This document shows, in pieces, positions 21,945 through 34,070 of a stretch of DNA of 64,000 bases (its first letter is position 1; every line of letters begins with the position of its first letter). Made by a program: the position numbers and the translations under genes. The stretch is taken from the NCBI GenBank assembly GCA_022559845.1, contig JAHNEJ010001279.1, positions 124,001 to 188,000 of the forward strand, read 5' to 3'. This stretch comes from Amorphophallus konjac (Eukaryota; Streptophyta; Magnoliopsida; Alismatales; Araceae). The notes under the pieces are model-generated. The model ran no database searches. It was not told where the DNA came from and saw only the letters and a program-made list of their open reading frames with translations.

Positions 21945-24262
21945 TGTAACGACCCGGAGATCCGGATATCGGTAAGCCGATACGAAGAACTCAGGGAAGC
22001 TACCCAAGAGGCTGATGAGGCCCCATAAGGGTTGAAGGGGTTTGTCGAGGGGATGCATAATGAATTGGAATTACATGCGCGCAATATTATTTATAGCAAC
22101 AATTTGAACTATAAACGGAAGCAATTTAAATATCAGTGTGATAAATATATACAATAGTCCAGATCCACAATTTATACAAGTCCAACCACTGAACAAGAGT
22201 CAAAAATATACAACTACTCGGGGCATACCCCGGTCAAAAAGTATAGGTAAGGTAAAAGACCACTAACAACCTACTGACCGACCACTGCTGGCACTAAGTA
22301 CGATCGTCAAAAGTATGAGAAGCTCCGAAAGACGGCTGAGGCTGCTCACCTGGAAAAGTAAGGGTGAGTCTCACAACCAGACTCAGTAGGGGTCACGCGG
22401 ATCCCTACCTCGCCACTAATCAAAGGAAAGTAATTAAAGCATGCATTTGTAGAATTAAACAACAGTTTAGTAAAGTTGTAAAACTATCTATACAGTTTAA
22501 TAACAGCTAATTATGATGCCAATTTAATTTAAACACGAGCGTCAGGAACTAAATCTACCAATAGAATAAACCTCAACATTTCCAAGTGACAAGAGAAAGA
22601 AGGACCACCAGAAAGAGAAACCAGATGTATCCACTGACGGCTTACACTGCGTCTCAACTATCTACACAAGTCTGGATCGCGACAAGTGAGACATGTAACA
22701 GTACCAGAAGATAAGAACTAGTCAGGGTAACACTCATCAGTGCCAGTCCAAGCCCCTGACCACGTGCGGACACATAGGCTCAATGCCTTGAGCCAGGCCT
22801 CTAGCTAGTTTTCTCCCCCAGTAGGACGCTACTATCAAGCAAGGAGGCCCATGGAATCTAGCTTAAAAACTGTAAACCGGGACTACCCCGCCACCTCTCC
22901 CAGGTGGGCTGACACTAGAGGTCGTCTAGCTACGACTAGTGGTTCCATCACAAGAAAAGAGAAGGTAACTCTATTGGGATCTAAAAATGAGTCACAGTTT
23001 GTAAAATAATTTAAATAGGGCGAATATGCAATATTAAAAGCATAATTAAATGAACATGTTAACATTTGAATTCTGTAGAAATTAAACGACCAAGAAGAGG
23101 TCACTCCAGTTGTAAGCGGCCGCACGACTGGCCGCTCAATGGATATAGGCGGTCACTACTGAGCCGCATGGCTCTAATCGCTATACATAGTGCGGTCGAG
23201 GTTCAGACCGTGCAGTGGTCTAAGCGGTCCGACGATTGGTAGCTCAATAGAACGAACGGTCCCCTAGGCGGTCCCACGACTGGCCGTTCAATGGACTGAA
23301 CGGACCCATGTTGGGCCATGCCATCTACGCCGCCTTACTGTTTAAAGGATATAAACGGTCTACACTGGGCCACTCAGGGTCATAAAACGGTCTATACAAG
23401 GACCGTGTTCACATGAAACGGTCTGGGGTGGATCGCTATTTCAACTGCCATATATAAGCGGTTACTGGTGAACCGTTTTTTACAACAGAGCACCCAATCC
23501 GTGGGTTGCTCGCCCGGGACCCCTCCCAATCGATCCGAATCGATGGGATTACAATTTCTAAGCTAAAACCTGCCTTGCCACATCCATTCTACCACATCCA
23601 AACCATCAAAAACATAAAGACGATGGCCATGCAATAATTTCCAAGAATTAAAACATAAATACTATGTCCATGCATTTTTGCTCCAAAATCTAGGAAAACA
23701 TAGTACGATGGACATGCATGTGGTACGGTTGCATTCCTAAGGTGATGAGGAATCCATCCCCCTACCTATTGCGCGACGAAACTATCGTTACGACGCCGAA
23801 CGGACCGAGGTGAGCCGTGCCTTCCCTCGCCCGCACACGCCTCCACGCTCCGCGGTTCGCCCCAATGTTGGCGTCAGTGCGCTCCTCGCGATGCAAGATT
23901 TCCAACGGTACCTCCCATGTCTCCTACTGTGGCCCGGTCAGGCCACGCCCCGAGAGAGGGAGAGAGAGAGGGAGAGGGAGAGAGAGGAAATGAGAGAGGG
24001 GGTGAGGGGAGAGAGAGAACCCGCATGGGTTCTCTTCTCATAAAATTTTTTATTATATTATTTTTTTTATTTTTAACCACTAATTGCCATAAAACCCCCA
24101 AATAAGCAAAATTGCTTATATGCCCATTAAATTTCTAAAAGCTCTTTTAATAAATGGGATAAAATGCTAAAAAAATCCCATTAAATCCTTAAAAATCAAT
24201 AAATTCATGGTTTAAATTCTATATTAATACCGACAAGGATCCGTTAAGGAACGGGCCTTACA
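21945..24262 (-). repeat. 3' LTR of the chromovirus (minus strand)
   Basis: It matches 53352-55719. It contains an array of CGGTC/GACCG inverted repeats at 23115-23480, a (GA)n tract at 23950-24020 and an AT-rich end at 24045-24240. On the minus strand, the stretch through 22350-22400 contains CTTTTCCAG/GTGAG and a GGATCCGCGTGACCCC block shared with the LARD LTR. Confidence 0.92.
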
Positions 24263-24280
24263 GTCGCTCCCTCCTAATAG
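24263..24280 (-). other. Polypurine tract of the chromovirus
   Basis: On the minus strand TAGGAGGGAGCGAC abuts the LTR start TGTAAGG. It follows the conserved GAGGATGAAATTTC. Confidence 0.85.
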
Positions 24281-24338
24281 AAATTTCATCCTCGAAATTT
24301 AAAGGAAGCACAAGGAGAGAATCGAAAGAAATTATACC

Positions 24339-27268
24339 TTATTCAAATAAGAAAGGAAACTGTTGACACATTTCATCCTCACGTTCCCAAGTCGCTTCAT
24401 TACCAGAGTGACGCTGCCATACAACTTTAACCAGACAGATTACCTTATTTCTTAATCGTTGCTCATGACGATCTTCAATTCTACTTGGATACTCCGGTGT
24501 GGACAAATCTGCCGTCACTTTAGGCCAAACTGAATTATCAAGGACGTGAGATGCATCAGGGACGTACTTTCTTAGCTGGGAAACATGAAATACATCATGG
24601 ATTGCTTGCATCGCCGCTGGCAACTAGAGTCGATAAGCCACTTGGCCCACACATTCCATGATAGGAAATAGACCAATGTAACGGGGACTGAGCTTTCCAC
24701 ACTTCCCAAATCTCATAACGCCTTTCATCGGAGATATTTTTACAAACACCATATCTCTCGGCTCAAATTGCAATGGTTGCCTGCGCTGATCTGCATAGCT
24801 TTTCTATCGACTCTGAGCTGTCAACATTTTCTACATGATCAAGTGAACCACATTAGCACACTACTGTACCATATCAGGCCCTGTCAATAAACGGTCACCA
24901 GAGTCAAACTAGTTTAATGGTGTATGACAAGGATGCCCATATAAAGCTTCATACGGTGCCATATTAATGCTAGAGTGATAACTGTTATTATATACAAATT
25001 CCACTAATGGTAAATGCTGACTCCATGAACCCTGCCAATCCAAGCAACACGATCGTAGCATATCTTCTAAAGTTTGAATTGTCCTCTCTGACTGCCCATC
25101 AGACTGCGAATGATACGCTAAACTGAAAGCCAATTCTGTGCCCAACGCATTTTGACAACTGCGCCAGAAGCCAAAAGTAAATCGTGGGTCAGGATCTGAC
25201 ACAATAGATATTGGAATTCCATGCAATGGCACAATCTTTTCGACATAAAGTTTGGCCAATTTTTGAACACTCCAAGCAACTTTAATTGGCAATAATCTTG
25301 TTATCTTTGTTAAGCGATCAACTAACAGCCAGATTCTATCGAAGCCCTGTGAAGTCCGAGGTAAACCCACAACAAAATCTATCGTGACATGATCCCATTT
25401 CCACATCAGAATTTCTAAAGGTTGAAGCATTCCTCCAGGCTTTTGATGCTCAGCTTTAACTTGTTGGCATGTCAAACATTTCGACACAAACTCAGCTACA
25501 TCCTTTTTTATTCCTGGCCACCAGAACTGCCTTTTAGATTTTGATACATCTTGGTAGTGCCGGGGTGAATTGCATAACGGGATCCATGGCCTTCACGCAA
25601 GATGGTAGTTCTTAACATATCATCGGCTGGAACATACAGCCTGCCTTGGAAGCTGACTACTAACTCATCATCAAACGCGATATCGTGCATCATTATAATG
25701 TGGGACAATTCAGAGTCTGCCTACTAAGCTTCCTTGATCTGTTGATAAATAGCTGGAGTCATCACAAGACTAGCACACACAGCTACCATCGGATTAGAAG
25801 GAATATCCAGGCTAAATGTCTCGCTAGGAAACTGTTCCCACAACTTCCATTCTCGAACCAGCAAATGACTCATTTGCACTTCCCTGCTCAGAGCATCAGC
25901 CACTACATTCATTTTACCTGGCTGATAGGAGACAGTGAAATCATAGTCTTTCATGTACTCCATCCATCTGCGCTACCGAAGATTCAAATCTTTTTGAGAA
26001 AACACATATTGTAAGCTTTGATGATCAGTGAAGATCTCAAATTTCTCACCATATAGGTAGTGTCTCGAGATTTTTAATGCGAAGATCACCACTGCAAGCT
26101 CTAAATCATGTGTTGGATAATTCTCTTCGTGATGTTTCAACTGTCGGGATGTATAAGCTATAACTCTACCATGTTGCATAAGCACTGCACCCAGACCTAC
26201 TCGAGAAGCATCCGTGCATACCACGAATCCACCCGAGCCAGAAGGTAACACAAGCACTGGAGAAGAACTGAGTAGCCTTTTCAATTAATTAAAGCTCTGC
26301 TCACACTGATCTGACCAGATAAAAGGCACATCTTTACATGTCAGTCGAGTCATTGGTGCGGCAATCCGTGTAAAATCTTGAATGAATCTTCGATAATAAC
26401 CAGCAAGACCCAAAAAACTTCTGATCTCTGTCATAGTTCTTGGTCTCTACCATTGAAGAACAGCCTCTATCTTAGCTGGATCAACTGCAACTCCGTCACA
26501 AGAAATCACATGGCCGAGAAAATGCACTTTCTGAAGCCAAAACTAACATTTGCTAAATTTTGCATAAAGTTCGTGATCTCGTAGAGTTTGCAATACAATC
26601 CTGAGATGATGCACATGTTCTTCTTCAGAAACATAATAGACTAGAATATCATCTACAAAGATCACAACAAGTCGGTCTAGATATGGACGAAACACACGCT
26701 GCATCAGGTCCATAAAAGCTGCTGGAGCATTGGTTAGCCCAAACGGCATAACCAAGAATTTGAAGTGACCATATCGCATGCTAAAAGCAGTCTTTTTCAC
26801 ATCATATTCTTTAATCCTCAATTGATAATAGCATGATCGAAGATCAATCCGTGAAAAGACAGTAGCTGACTGTAGTTGATCAAACAAATCATCGATCCTG
26901 GGCAAAGGATACTTATTCTTGATTGTCACCTGATTCAACTGCATGTAATCAATACACAGCCTCAGGCTTCCATCTTTCTTCTTCACAAACAAAACTGGAG
27001 CACCCCATGGAGAAAAGTTGGGATGGATATAGCAATTTTCCAACAAATCTAACAGCTATGCTCACAATTCTTTCAATTCAACTGGAGCCATGCGGTAAGG
27101 TGCCGTACCTAGAATCAGTTCAATCACTATTTCTATTTCTCACTATGGAGGTAGGCCTGATAACTCATAAAGAAACACATCAGAAAATTCACAAACCACA
27201 GGAATATCATTGATGTCCTACTGTGGTGCCTCAACAGCAACCACCGAAGCCAAGAATCCCTAACAACC
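24339..27268 (-). pseudogene. pol: Chromovirus pol, 3' part: RT, RNase H, integrase, chromodomain; degenerate
   Basis: From the Copia B junction it reads on the minus strand: an RT lead-in (FSDVF, 27190 area), RT body 27046-26543 with catalytic FVDD at about 26650-26661, RNase H 26284-25973 (VCTDAS, LELAVV and FTDHQS give the acidic residues), a spacer with [14 protein letters not shown] (25905-25930), and integrase with CxxC zinc end (about 25475) and core residues TIDFVVG, SDPDPRF and DGQSERT (25487-24909). The end is a chromodomain (VVWQRHSGNEATWERED, about 24415-24365) finishing in FPFLFE at 24342. Several frames are joined across stops (24627, 25972, 26285, 26540 areas) and a shift near 25505, many of them TGG or CAG now TAG. 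The chromodomain normally directs integration to marked chromatin. Confidence 0.94.
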
Positions 27269-28788
27269 TGATAGAAATGTATGCCCTACAAGCCAATCAC
27301 ATGAGATGTGGTGGTGACATTTCTTGTAATATCTTATTTACATTTATATTAATGGCATTTATTCATTGCATTTATTATGTATTAATGATACGAATGTAAT
27401 GAAGTCCCTGAACATGTACGATGATGACTGGATCATAATGAGATTATGATAATGAGATCCGTCATCCGGATGTACATGTTCTAAATGTTCCCAATCATAG
27501 GATCTTCATAAGGGACATTGAAGATCCGGATAGACAGGCACACATGATACTTACTCATTTGATGGGTGTGATTGTTCTCATAGTCATCAGTGTGGAGACA
27601 CTGGAGTACGTGTGTAGGTGCTCATTAGTGGAATGAGTTCACTAAACTGACCCGATCTAGAATCCCTGAATGGTAATCATACTTACTGTCAATCAAGGTA
27701 TTCTATGTTCAGTAGCACAGTTGGATCTTAAACCTGAGTCACTAAAGATGTCTTGCATAAGGGATGCTGAGTATTTGATTATTGACTTATAGACTTCTGT
27801 TAAGTGGTCTAGTACAGTTAGTTATTCGGACTCAGTGGAACTTGTGCGAAGGCAATCAGTTTGACAACATGGGATCATTCACTCTTCGTATGATATATGA
27901 GAGAGAATGTCCTACGGATCTGTACTCGGGAAATCCCCTGGCCAGGGTATGGGAGTTCATTATGAAAAAAGAGTTTTTCTAATGAAACTAGTTTTGAGTA
28001 CATGATTCAGTCGAGCCGGGACTCAATAGGGTTTGACAGTTTGACCATACCCTAGTCCTGGTGGGGCATTGGATGAATGAAGATCTATAGCTGTGTGGAA
28101 TCTGTAGACGAAAAGGTTCCAGAGTGGGTTGCTTATCCCCAATGTCATTTGGGATCACGAAGCGTTGCTTGGTGCTTTTCGTGATCGGAAAGCCGGCTAA
28201 TTCCGTTAAGGGTTAATGGATAGAATTAATTAAGTTAAGAAGAAGTTCTTTACTTAATGGGCTGAAAAACCAAACAGACTATTGGGCCTAGAGGGTCACA
28301 CACAATAGAGTATTGGACAGACCGGGATGGGTGGACTATATAGACTATTGTTGGGTTTTTATGAAAAATGCAAAAGGTCTATAAATATACGTTGTTGGGA
28401 GAAACCTTGGCCAAGCTACAAGGTTGAACCCTAGCCGCCCTCTCTTCTCTCTCTCTCTCTCCAAGGTGCGCCCTTCCCTCTCTCTCCTTCCTCCCTGTGG
28501 ATGGTGGTGTTGAGATCGGGTCGACGCGTGGAGATCGTGGAGGAGATCCCGTCTGCTTCCACTGCTTGTGTGGATACGTCTAGAGGTCGGACGCTTGAAC
28601 GGCTCGCGACTCCGGGATCTCCCTCTCGTTCATCTTCAAGGTTTTGGGAGATTCTCAACCCCGCAAAGGTAAAGAATTGGTCTTCACACCACGGGTTTGC
28701 CAATCTTGTTCGATTTTGAAAAATCGGCACTGATATGCATTTAAAGGTTTCGATGATTTCCGCTGCGTATTCTGGTCGAAACCTTACA
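27269..28788 (+). repeat. 5' LTR of Copia B
   Basis: Starts TGATAGAAATGTATGCCC and ends GAAACCTTACA like Copia A. TATA-like CTATAAATATA lies at 28379-28389, a (CT)n tract at 28441-28462, and a donor-like CGCAAAG/GTAAAG at 28662-28674. Non-coding; the minus-strand open frame at 28431-28901 is composition only. Confidence 0.95.
28379..28389 (+). promoter_or_regulatory. Probable TATA box of the Copia B 5' LTR
   Basis: CTATAAATATA, kept at 51161-51171 in the 3' LTR. A CT-rich initiator-like stretch follows about 60 bp downstream. Confidence 0.6.
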
Positions 28789-28789
28789 G

Positions 28790-28802
28790 TGGTATCAGAG
28801 CC
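28790..28802 (+). other. Primer-binding site of Copia B
   Basis: TGGTATCAGAGCC one base after the LTR end. Confidence 0.92.
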
Positions 28803-30556
28803 AGGTTGCTGGTTTGATGAAAATCGATATTGTTTTATTATTTTTTGTCGTTCCCATTCTTGCATGGGGTTCAATGTTCGTCGCTCGATTGGGTCGCTCA
28901 TGAGATGAGCAACGACTGATTGATGTTAGGGAATCGTTCCCGGGATCAAGAGGATCAGAACGCATATTTGTATGCGATGATTGACCCATCGACAAGCCTG
29001 GATCGACTTCATCTCCTCACACCGCGTCGCCGTTCGTGCGCACGAGGATGGCCGTTTCAGGCCTTGGACTCATGGTTGCCGGTGCCCATGGGGCTGGTGA
29101 CAGGCCCAGGATGGTCCTCCATGGCATGCGACGGTGTCCGCTCGCGTCCGACGGTGTCCGTGGCCGGCGGAGTGTCGCGGTGGTGTTCTCCGGCGCAAGG
29201 GGGCAAACGGGCTTCCCTCTTCACGTCTGGCGGCACAGGCGACGACGACGGCGGCTGGGAGGTGACCGGCGGGGGCTACTAGAGGAAGGGGCACCGGTGG
29301 TGGCCGACAGCGGGGCCTCCCCAGGCCCTGCATGGACGCAACAGTGGCTAGGGTTTCACCCTAGCCGCCCCTACGTTTCGGACGGGAGGGGAGACCCCCT
29401 GCGATCACTAATGGGTCGGATTCGGCCCGTGCCGGATCCGAACCCGTTAAGCCGCCCCCCCTTTATATTTTTTTCTTGATTTTTTATGCGTTTTAAAGTG
29501 TTTAAAAGGCATGAAATTTCAAAAAGAAATACCAGGAAAATTCTAAAAAATATTTTAATGAGTTCTAAAATTATTTTGGTAACTTATTAATTTATTTTTC
29601 ATTATTTGGACCCATGTTAATTAGTTATTAGAAATTTTAAAATGGTTTTTAGTATTTCTTATTTTCTAATTAACTAAAGTTAATTACTATAAGAATGTGC
29701 TTTTTATGAGGTTAATTAACTGGATATTATTATTGAGACCATGCAGTGAATGCGAATGATGGTGGTCTAAAGTTGTTTAGACTTATTTGCTTTAACTAAA
29801 TTGTTTAGTTGAATGTTAATATGTGTGATTTTAAAAGTTACTTATTATATTTTGAAATTATCATTATCTCGCTGTAATTATGTGATAATTTCTGTAAGAT
29901 ACATGTGATGTGTCTTTTGTGTGGATGGATGATCATGGACTTGGATATCATGTGATGATGCTCTTTATGGTGAATGATTTAAATGATGTGATTATTGGGG
30001 CATGCGTGCCTCCTTCTCTCTCTCTTATTAATCCGAGTTGTACACTCTATCTCCCTCCTGTGTTGTACTCCCCTTGACTAGTTCAAGGCTTCTTATTATT
30101 ATCTGATGTACATTTGTGGGCCTGCGTGCCTAATTATGAATTTACTTGTAATAATGAGAAGCGGGTGGAGACAAAGAAGGAGACCGGTTGGGTGGACCTC
30201 GAGAGATTCTTCACATCTAGTAGGAGCATTGGATGCTCCAAGTTTTTCTATTTATCATGTTTGTGTGCATTACCAACTGGCTCTTGTAATGTGTTTTTGG
30301 AGCTTAAGGTCCATGATCATCCATTGGTATTATTACATATATATGATATATGTGGATGTGCAACTTATTATATACATATATATATTTAGGGTATATATGA
30401 TACTCAAAATTCTTATATGTATGTAGCACCTATATTGATGAGACCGAAATTCTAATCAAAACCCCTCAATCTCATATTAGGTTGTAAACGTGAGGCATTA
30501 AGAATGACCCACGTAGCCTTCCATTGTTATAGTCTAAGTGAGCTAATCTTAGATTG
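28803..30556 (+). other. Copia B leader with a GC-rich island
   Basis: A GC-rich stretch (about 29000-29460) is followed by AT-rich DNA (29460-30000), the same order as in Copia A. The open frames at 28920-29479 have no recognisable domain and I do not call them genes. The segment 30000-30130 is homologous to 12950-13080. Confidence 0.7.
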
Positions 30557-30869
30557 TGTGGGTTTGTTGTGCTGCCACAAGGCCCTCATAGCAAGGGGGC
30601 AGAGACTTAGACTAAGGCTTAGGCCGAACTTTGGCATGGATACCGGTATGGCTTTGTTATGTTGCCACAAGGGTCATGTCTTGAACCCACTCTCATAACG
30701 TAACAACGGGTCTAACCTAACAAGATCTTGTGATTTGTTGTGCTGCCACAAGGTCACAAAGGTCTTGAGGCTGAATATACCAGGAGTTGCAAGGAGTTGC
30801 AATTGGCAAGAGTTGCCTACCCATTAAGTATGGGGTGGTTTGTTGTGCTGCCACAAGGCCACTACCATA
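30557..30869 (+). other. Array of four conserved hairpins before Copia B gag
   Basis: Cores start at 30563, 30653, 30734 and 30839: TTTGT, a 9-base loop (TGTGCTGCC or TATGTTGCC), ACAAG and a bulged G. Flanking stems are GGG/CCC (30560-30585), ATGGC/GTCAT (one G-U pair), TTGTGA/TCACAA inside CAAGA/TCTTG (30721-30767), and GTGG/CCAC extended by TATGG/CCATA. Spacings of 90, 81 and 105 match Copia A (89, 80, 100). Confidence 0.85.
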
Positions 30870-31024
30870 ATGTTAATGGGATTCTGGTCCCACTAGGATA
30901 TTGCTGGAATATCTCGTCTATGCACAATGAGCGTTGTGCACATTCGTCAAAAATTAGTGGGAATTATAAAATTAGGATTAAAGACCATATCTTAATTTTT
31001 GGTTAATGAATATCTACATGTTAT

Positions 31025-31051
31025 CTAATTATTATAAATCTTCTCTTGTAG
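31025..31051 (+). promoter_or_regulatory. Predicted 3' splice site before Copia B gag
   Basis: Branch-point-like CTAAT (31025-31029), pyrimidine tract TCTTCTCTTGTAG ending at 31051, and gag ATG six bases later. The donor candidate is at 28669. Confidence 0.5.
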
Positions 31052-31057
31052 ACTTCT

Positions 31058-31920
31058 ATGGCGAACCACCCGTTACGCGGCATACTTGATGCCAACAGGC
31101 TTACTGGTCCAAACTATAGTGACTGGCTCAGAAACTTGAGAATTGTTCTCACTACTGAGAAGATAGCCTATGTTCTTGACCGGCCTGTACCTCCTCTTCC
31201 TGCCGATGATGCTAAAGAGGGAGAGATCATTGCTTACGAGAAGCATAAGGATGATGCCACACTTGTCCAATGCTATATGCTTGCCTCCATGACTAATGAG
31301 TTGCAAAGGCAACATGAAAAGATGGATGCCAGATCTATTCTGTTTCACCTTGAGGAGCTCTTTGGAGCTCAAAGTAGAACAAAAAGATATGAGATATCCA
31401 AGAGTCTGTTCGGGACAAGAATGTCTAAGGGAACATCTGTGTAGACACATGTTCTCAAGATGATTGAGTAGATCGAAAGGTTGGCAGAATTGGGATTCGA
31501 CATGAATAAGGATCTTTGTGTTGATCTAATTCTACAATCTCTCCCTAGTTCTTTTTCCCAATTCATTATCAATTTTAACATGAACAAAATAGAATGCTCT
31601 CTGGCAGAGCTTTTAAACATGTTGAAGACTGCTGAGAGCACTATGAACAATGGGAAAGCTCCTGTGATGTTTGTTGGTAAGACCAACAAGAAGAGGAAAT
31701 TTCAGTAGGCCTCTAAGAAAGGCAAGGCAAAGAAGACGGGCAAATAGGTAAAGGCTGCAAAGAAAGAAGAGGCTAGCAAGGACAAGGGCCAGTGCTTCCA
31801 CTGCCATAAGGATGGCCATTGGAAGACGAACTGCAAGTTGTACCTTGCAGAGAAAGCAAAGCAGAAGCTTAGAGAAGCTTCAGGTATGTTCATGATTGAC
31901 CTTAACTTGTCATATAGATC
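31058..31920 (+). pseudogene. gag: Copia B gag, degenerate and cut by a solo LTR
   Basis: ATG at 31058 gives MANHPLRGILDANR and the copia gag core up to a TAG at 31442. The same codon is a stop in Copia A. The frame continues past a second TAG (31469) to 31706, then TAG again and another at 31746. A zinc knuckle CFHCHKDGHWKTNC is intact at about 31794-31835. The end (MIDLNLSY) is interrupted at 31920 by the solo LTR and resumes at 34482. All stops are TAG at former CAG, CAA or TGG codons, so the frame is otherwise kept. Confidence 0.92.
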
Positions 31921-32658
31921 TGTTGGGGAGAATGTTGTGCTAAAGTTGGGCATGTGTGGAACGTGAGTGTTTCTATTATTTTGATGATGTCCAACTATGA
32001 CTCAACTAATGATTGGTTCTATTGTTTTGATGTGATTCCAACTATGACTCAACTATGACTCATTTCTAGTGTTTTGATGATGTATGTCTTTAGAGTCAAT
32101 TTGCTATTCATTATGCATTTGCTATGCATTTGATAAAATCACTTTGATATGCATTTTGCTTTTGCTATGCATTTGATAAAGTCCATTTGCATACAATTCA
32201 GGTCATTATATTGCCAATTCAACATATCAAGAATGGCTTGCAACACACAATTCAAGCATCAACTGAAGCCATTCAGTCTTCTTCCAAAGCCAAGGAGTTC
32301 CAATCAAGCAAAGATCTCAAGAAGAGCTTAAGGGAAGGCTGTCCAAGTGAAGAGATTAGTAGAGACATATGTGAAAGCTCAATGTTGCACCCTCTCACGC
32401 GGATCGACCTGTGCGGTCAGGTCGCGGGGATCGACTTGCCCGGTCAGGTCGCTGGGGTCAAGGGGGCAGCGCCCCTTGCGGGGGTTTCTGGGGGCAGAGC
32501 CCCCGGAACAAAATTCTGATTATAGGAATGATATAATCAATGGAATTCTTCAAGACAGTCAAGGGAGATGCCACGGACATGAATGGGCTGCAAAAGAAGT
32601 CAAGCGGCGGAGTTAGATCGGCTAACGGACCAACCCGGGGTGAACTCGATTCTGCCCA

Positions 32659-32769
32659 GCTGGCGGTCGACCGCCAGCACAGGGGCGGTCGACCGCCCCA
32701 GCCAGGGACCGCCCAGCTGCAGTTCTGGCAGCTGGCGGTCGACCGCTAGCCTGTAGCGGTCGACCGCTA
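32659..32769. repeat. Cluster of GCGGTCGACCGC palindromes
   Basis: GCTGGCGGTCGACCGCCAGC (32659-32678), GGGGCGGTCGACCGCCCC (32682-32699), GCTGGCGGTCGACCGCTAGC (32731-32750, near-perfect) and TAGCGGTCGACCGCTA (32754-32769). The outer pairs change between copies but still pair. Confidence 0.93.
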
Positions 32770-33389
32770 GTCCCAGGGATTGCCCGTTTACAGGTTTCTC
32801 AGTGTAGGTCGACCGCCAGGAACCTTAGGTCGACCGCCAGCCCCGAGCCAACCATGTTTGACCTCGAAATTAACCTCGTGGCCAGCCCCTTTCCATGGTT
32901 TTGTTTAATCAAACCTCACCTAACTTCCCATGATTTGTGGATCTGGTCTGGGGCTTGTTTATAGACCATTCAAAGTCTATAAAACCATTACAAGAGGGTT
33001 AGAAACCCTAGTTGATGGAGTTGATGAAGTGAATCAAGGGAGGCCATTTCGAGAGCACTGTAGCACCTCCGTGAACAGTGTTTCGAGCAGAACATCTTCA
33101 TCCTTCCAAGGTGATTCAAGGTGAGATCTGAAGCCAAGCAACCTCCAATCAAGCAAGAAGCACTCAAGGCTTCCAAAGGTGATCAAAGCTACATCCATAC
33201 ACCTCTTCATCAACTCAAGGAGATTCAAAGAAGATCAAAGCTACATCCAACAATCTCTCCATCAACTCAAGGTGATTCAAGCTCATATCTCAATCCAGCA
33301 TCCTCCAAGAAAGAGTAGAAGCAAGTAAGGCTAAGAGGGAAGATCAAAGGAGGCTTCAAAGGGGTGTTCAAAGCAAGAGAAGTTCGAGT

Positions 33390-33600
33390 TACTGTTCACG
33401 TGAACAGTACTCCGTGAAGAACATCTTCATCCAATCCAAGGTATTCAAGCTCATATCAAAGAAATCATCTTCCAAGATCTGTGAAGAAGGAAGCAAGGAT
33501 CAAGGTAGCATCTATTCATTTCTTCATCCAATCAAAGAGATCAAAGAGAGAAGATCAAGAGAGGAGATTGGAAGAATAGTTACTGTTCACATGAACAGTA
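33390..33600. repeat. Two copies of a 20-bp CACGTG-centred palindrome
   Basis: TACTGTTCACGTGAACAGTA (33390-33409) is perfect and TACTGTTCACATGAACAGTA (33581-33600) has a one-base change. Both are followed by CTCCGTGAAGAAC. They lie downstream of the TATA box and so are probably transcribed. Confidence 0.92.
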
Positions 33601-34002
33601 CTCCGTGAAGAACAATCATCCATTCAAGGGTGATTACAAGAAGATTGATTTGCAAGAAGAAGAGATCCCTGCTGCTGATCAACAAAGCATATCGATACAA
33701 GGGCCAATTCCTTCTTACTCAATCTCTTGTTTTAATTCCTTCACATCTGTTTTACTTTCATTATTGTTAAACATTGAAGTTGTGATTCGTCCCTACCAGG
33801 TGGTTAGTAGGAAGACAATTGGAGGGTGTACCAATTTGCGATTGACGTCCCTACCGGTGGTTAGTAGGAAGGCAATCGGGAGTTCTCCGATCTGCGGTGT
33901 AGCCGTCCCTGCCGGCTTTGTGTGTAGGAAGATAGAAAGAGAGTTTTCTCTGTTCTGTGGTTTGGGGCGTGTCCCCGGGTCAAGCTGTGAGTCAGCAAGG
34001 AA

Positions 34003-34070
34003 GCCTCACCGGGTTTTGGTGAGGGGTGGACGTAGGTTGCGGGGTTGCAACTGAACCACCTTAAAAATCC
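34003..34070 (+). other. Conserved Sirevirus U5 structure
   Basis: CCTCACC/GGTGAGG stem, GGGTGGACGTAG, GTTGC/GCAAC stem, then GAACCACC and an A-run. It is shared with Sire A, B and C. Confidence 0.65.

Noticed and set aside
28431..28901. 156-codon open frame on the minus strand over the Copia B LTR end and PBS
   Set aside because: Antisense to LTR/PBS sequence. The same frame recurs in the 3' LTR only because the LTRs are copies.
28920..29479. Open frames of 120 and 147 codons in the Copia B leader
   Set aside because: They overlap in two frames, are GC-driven, and lie in the predicted intron. No counterpart in Copia A.
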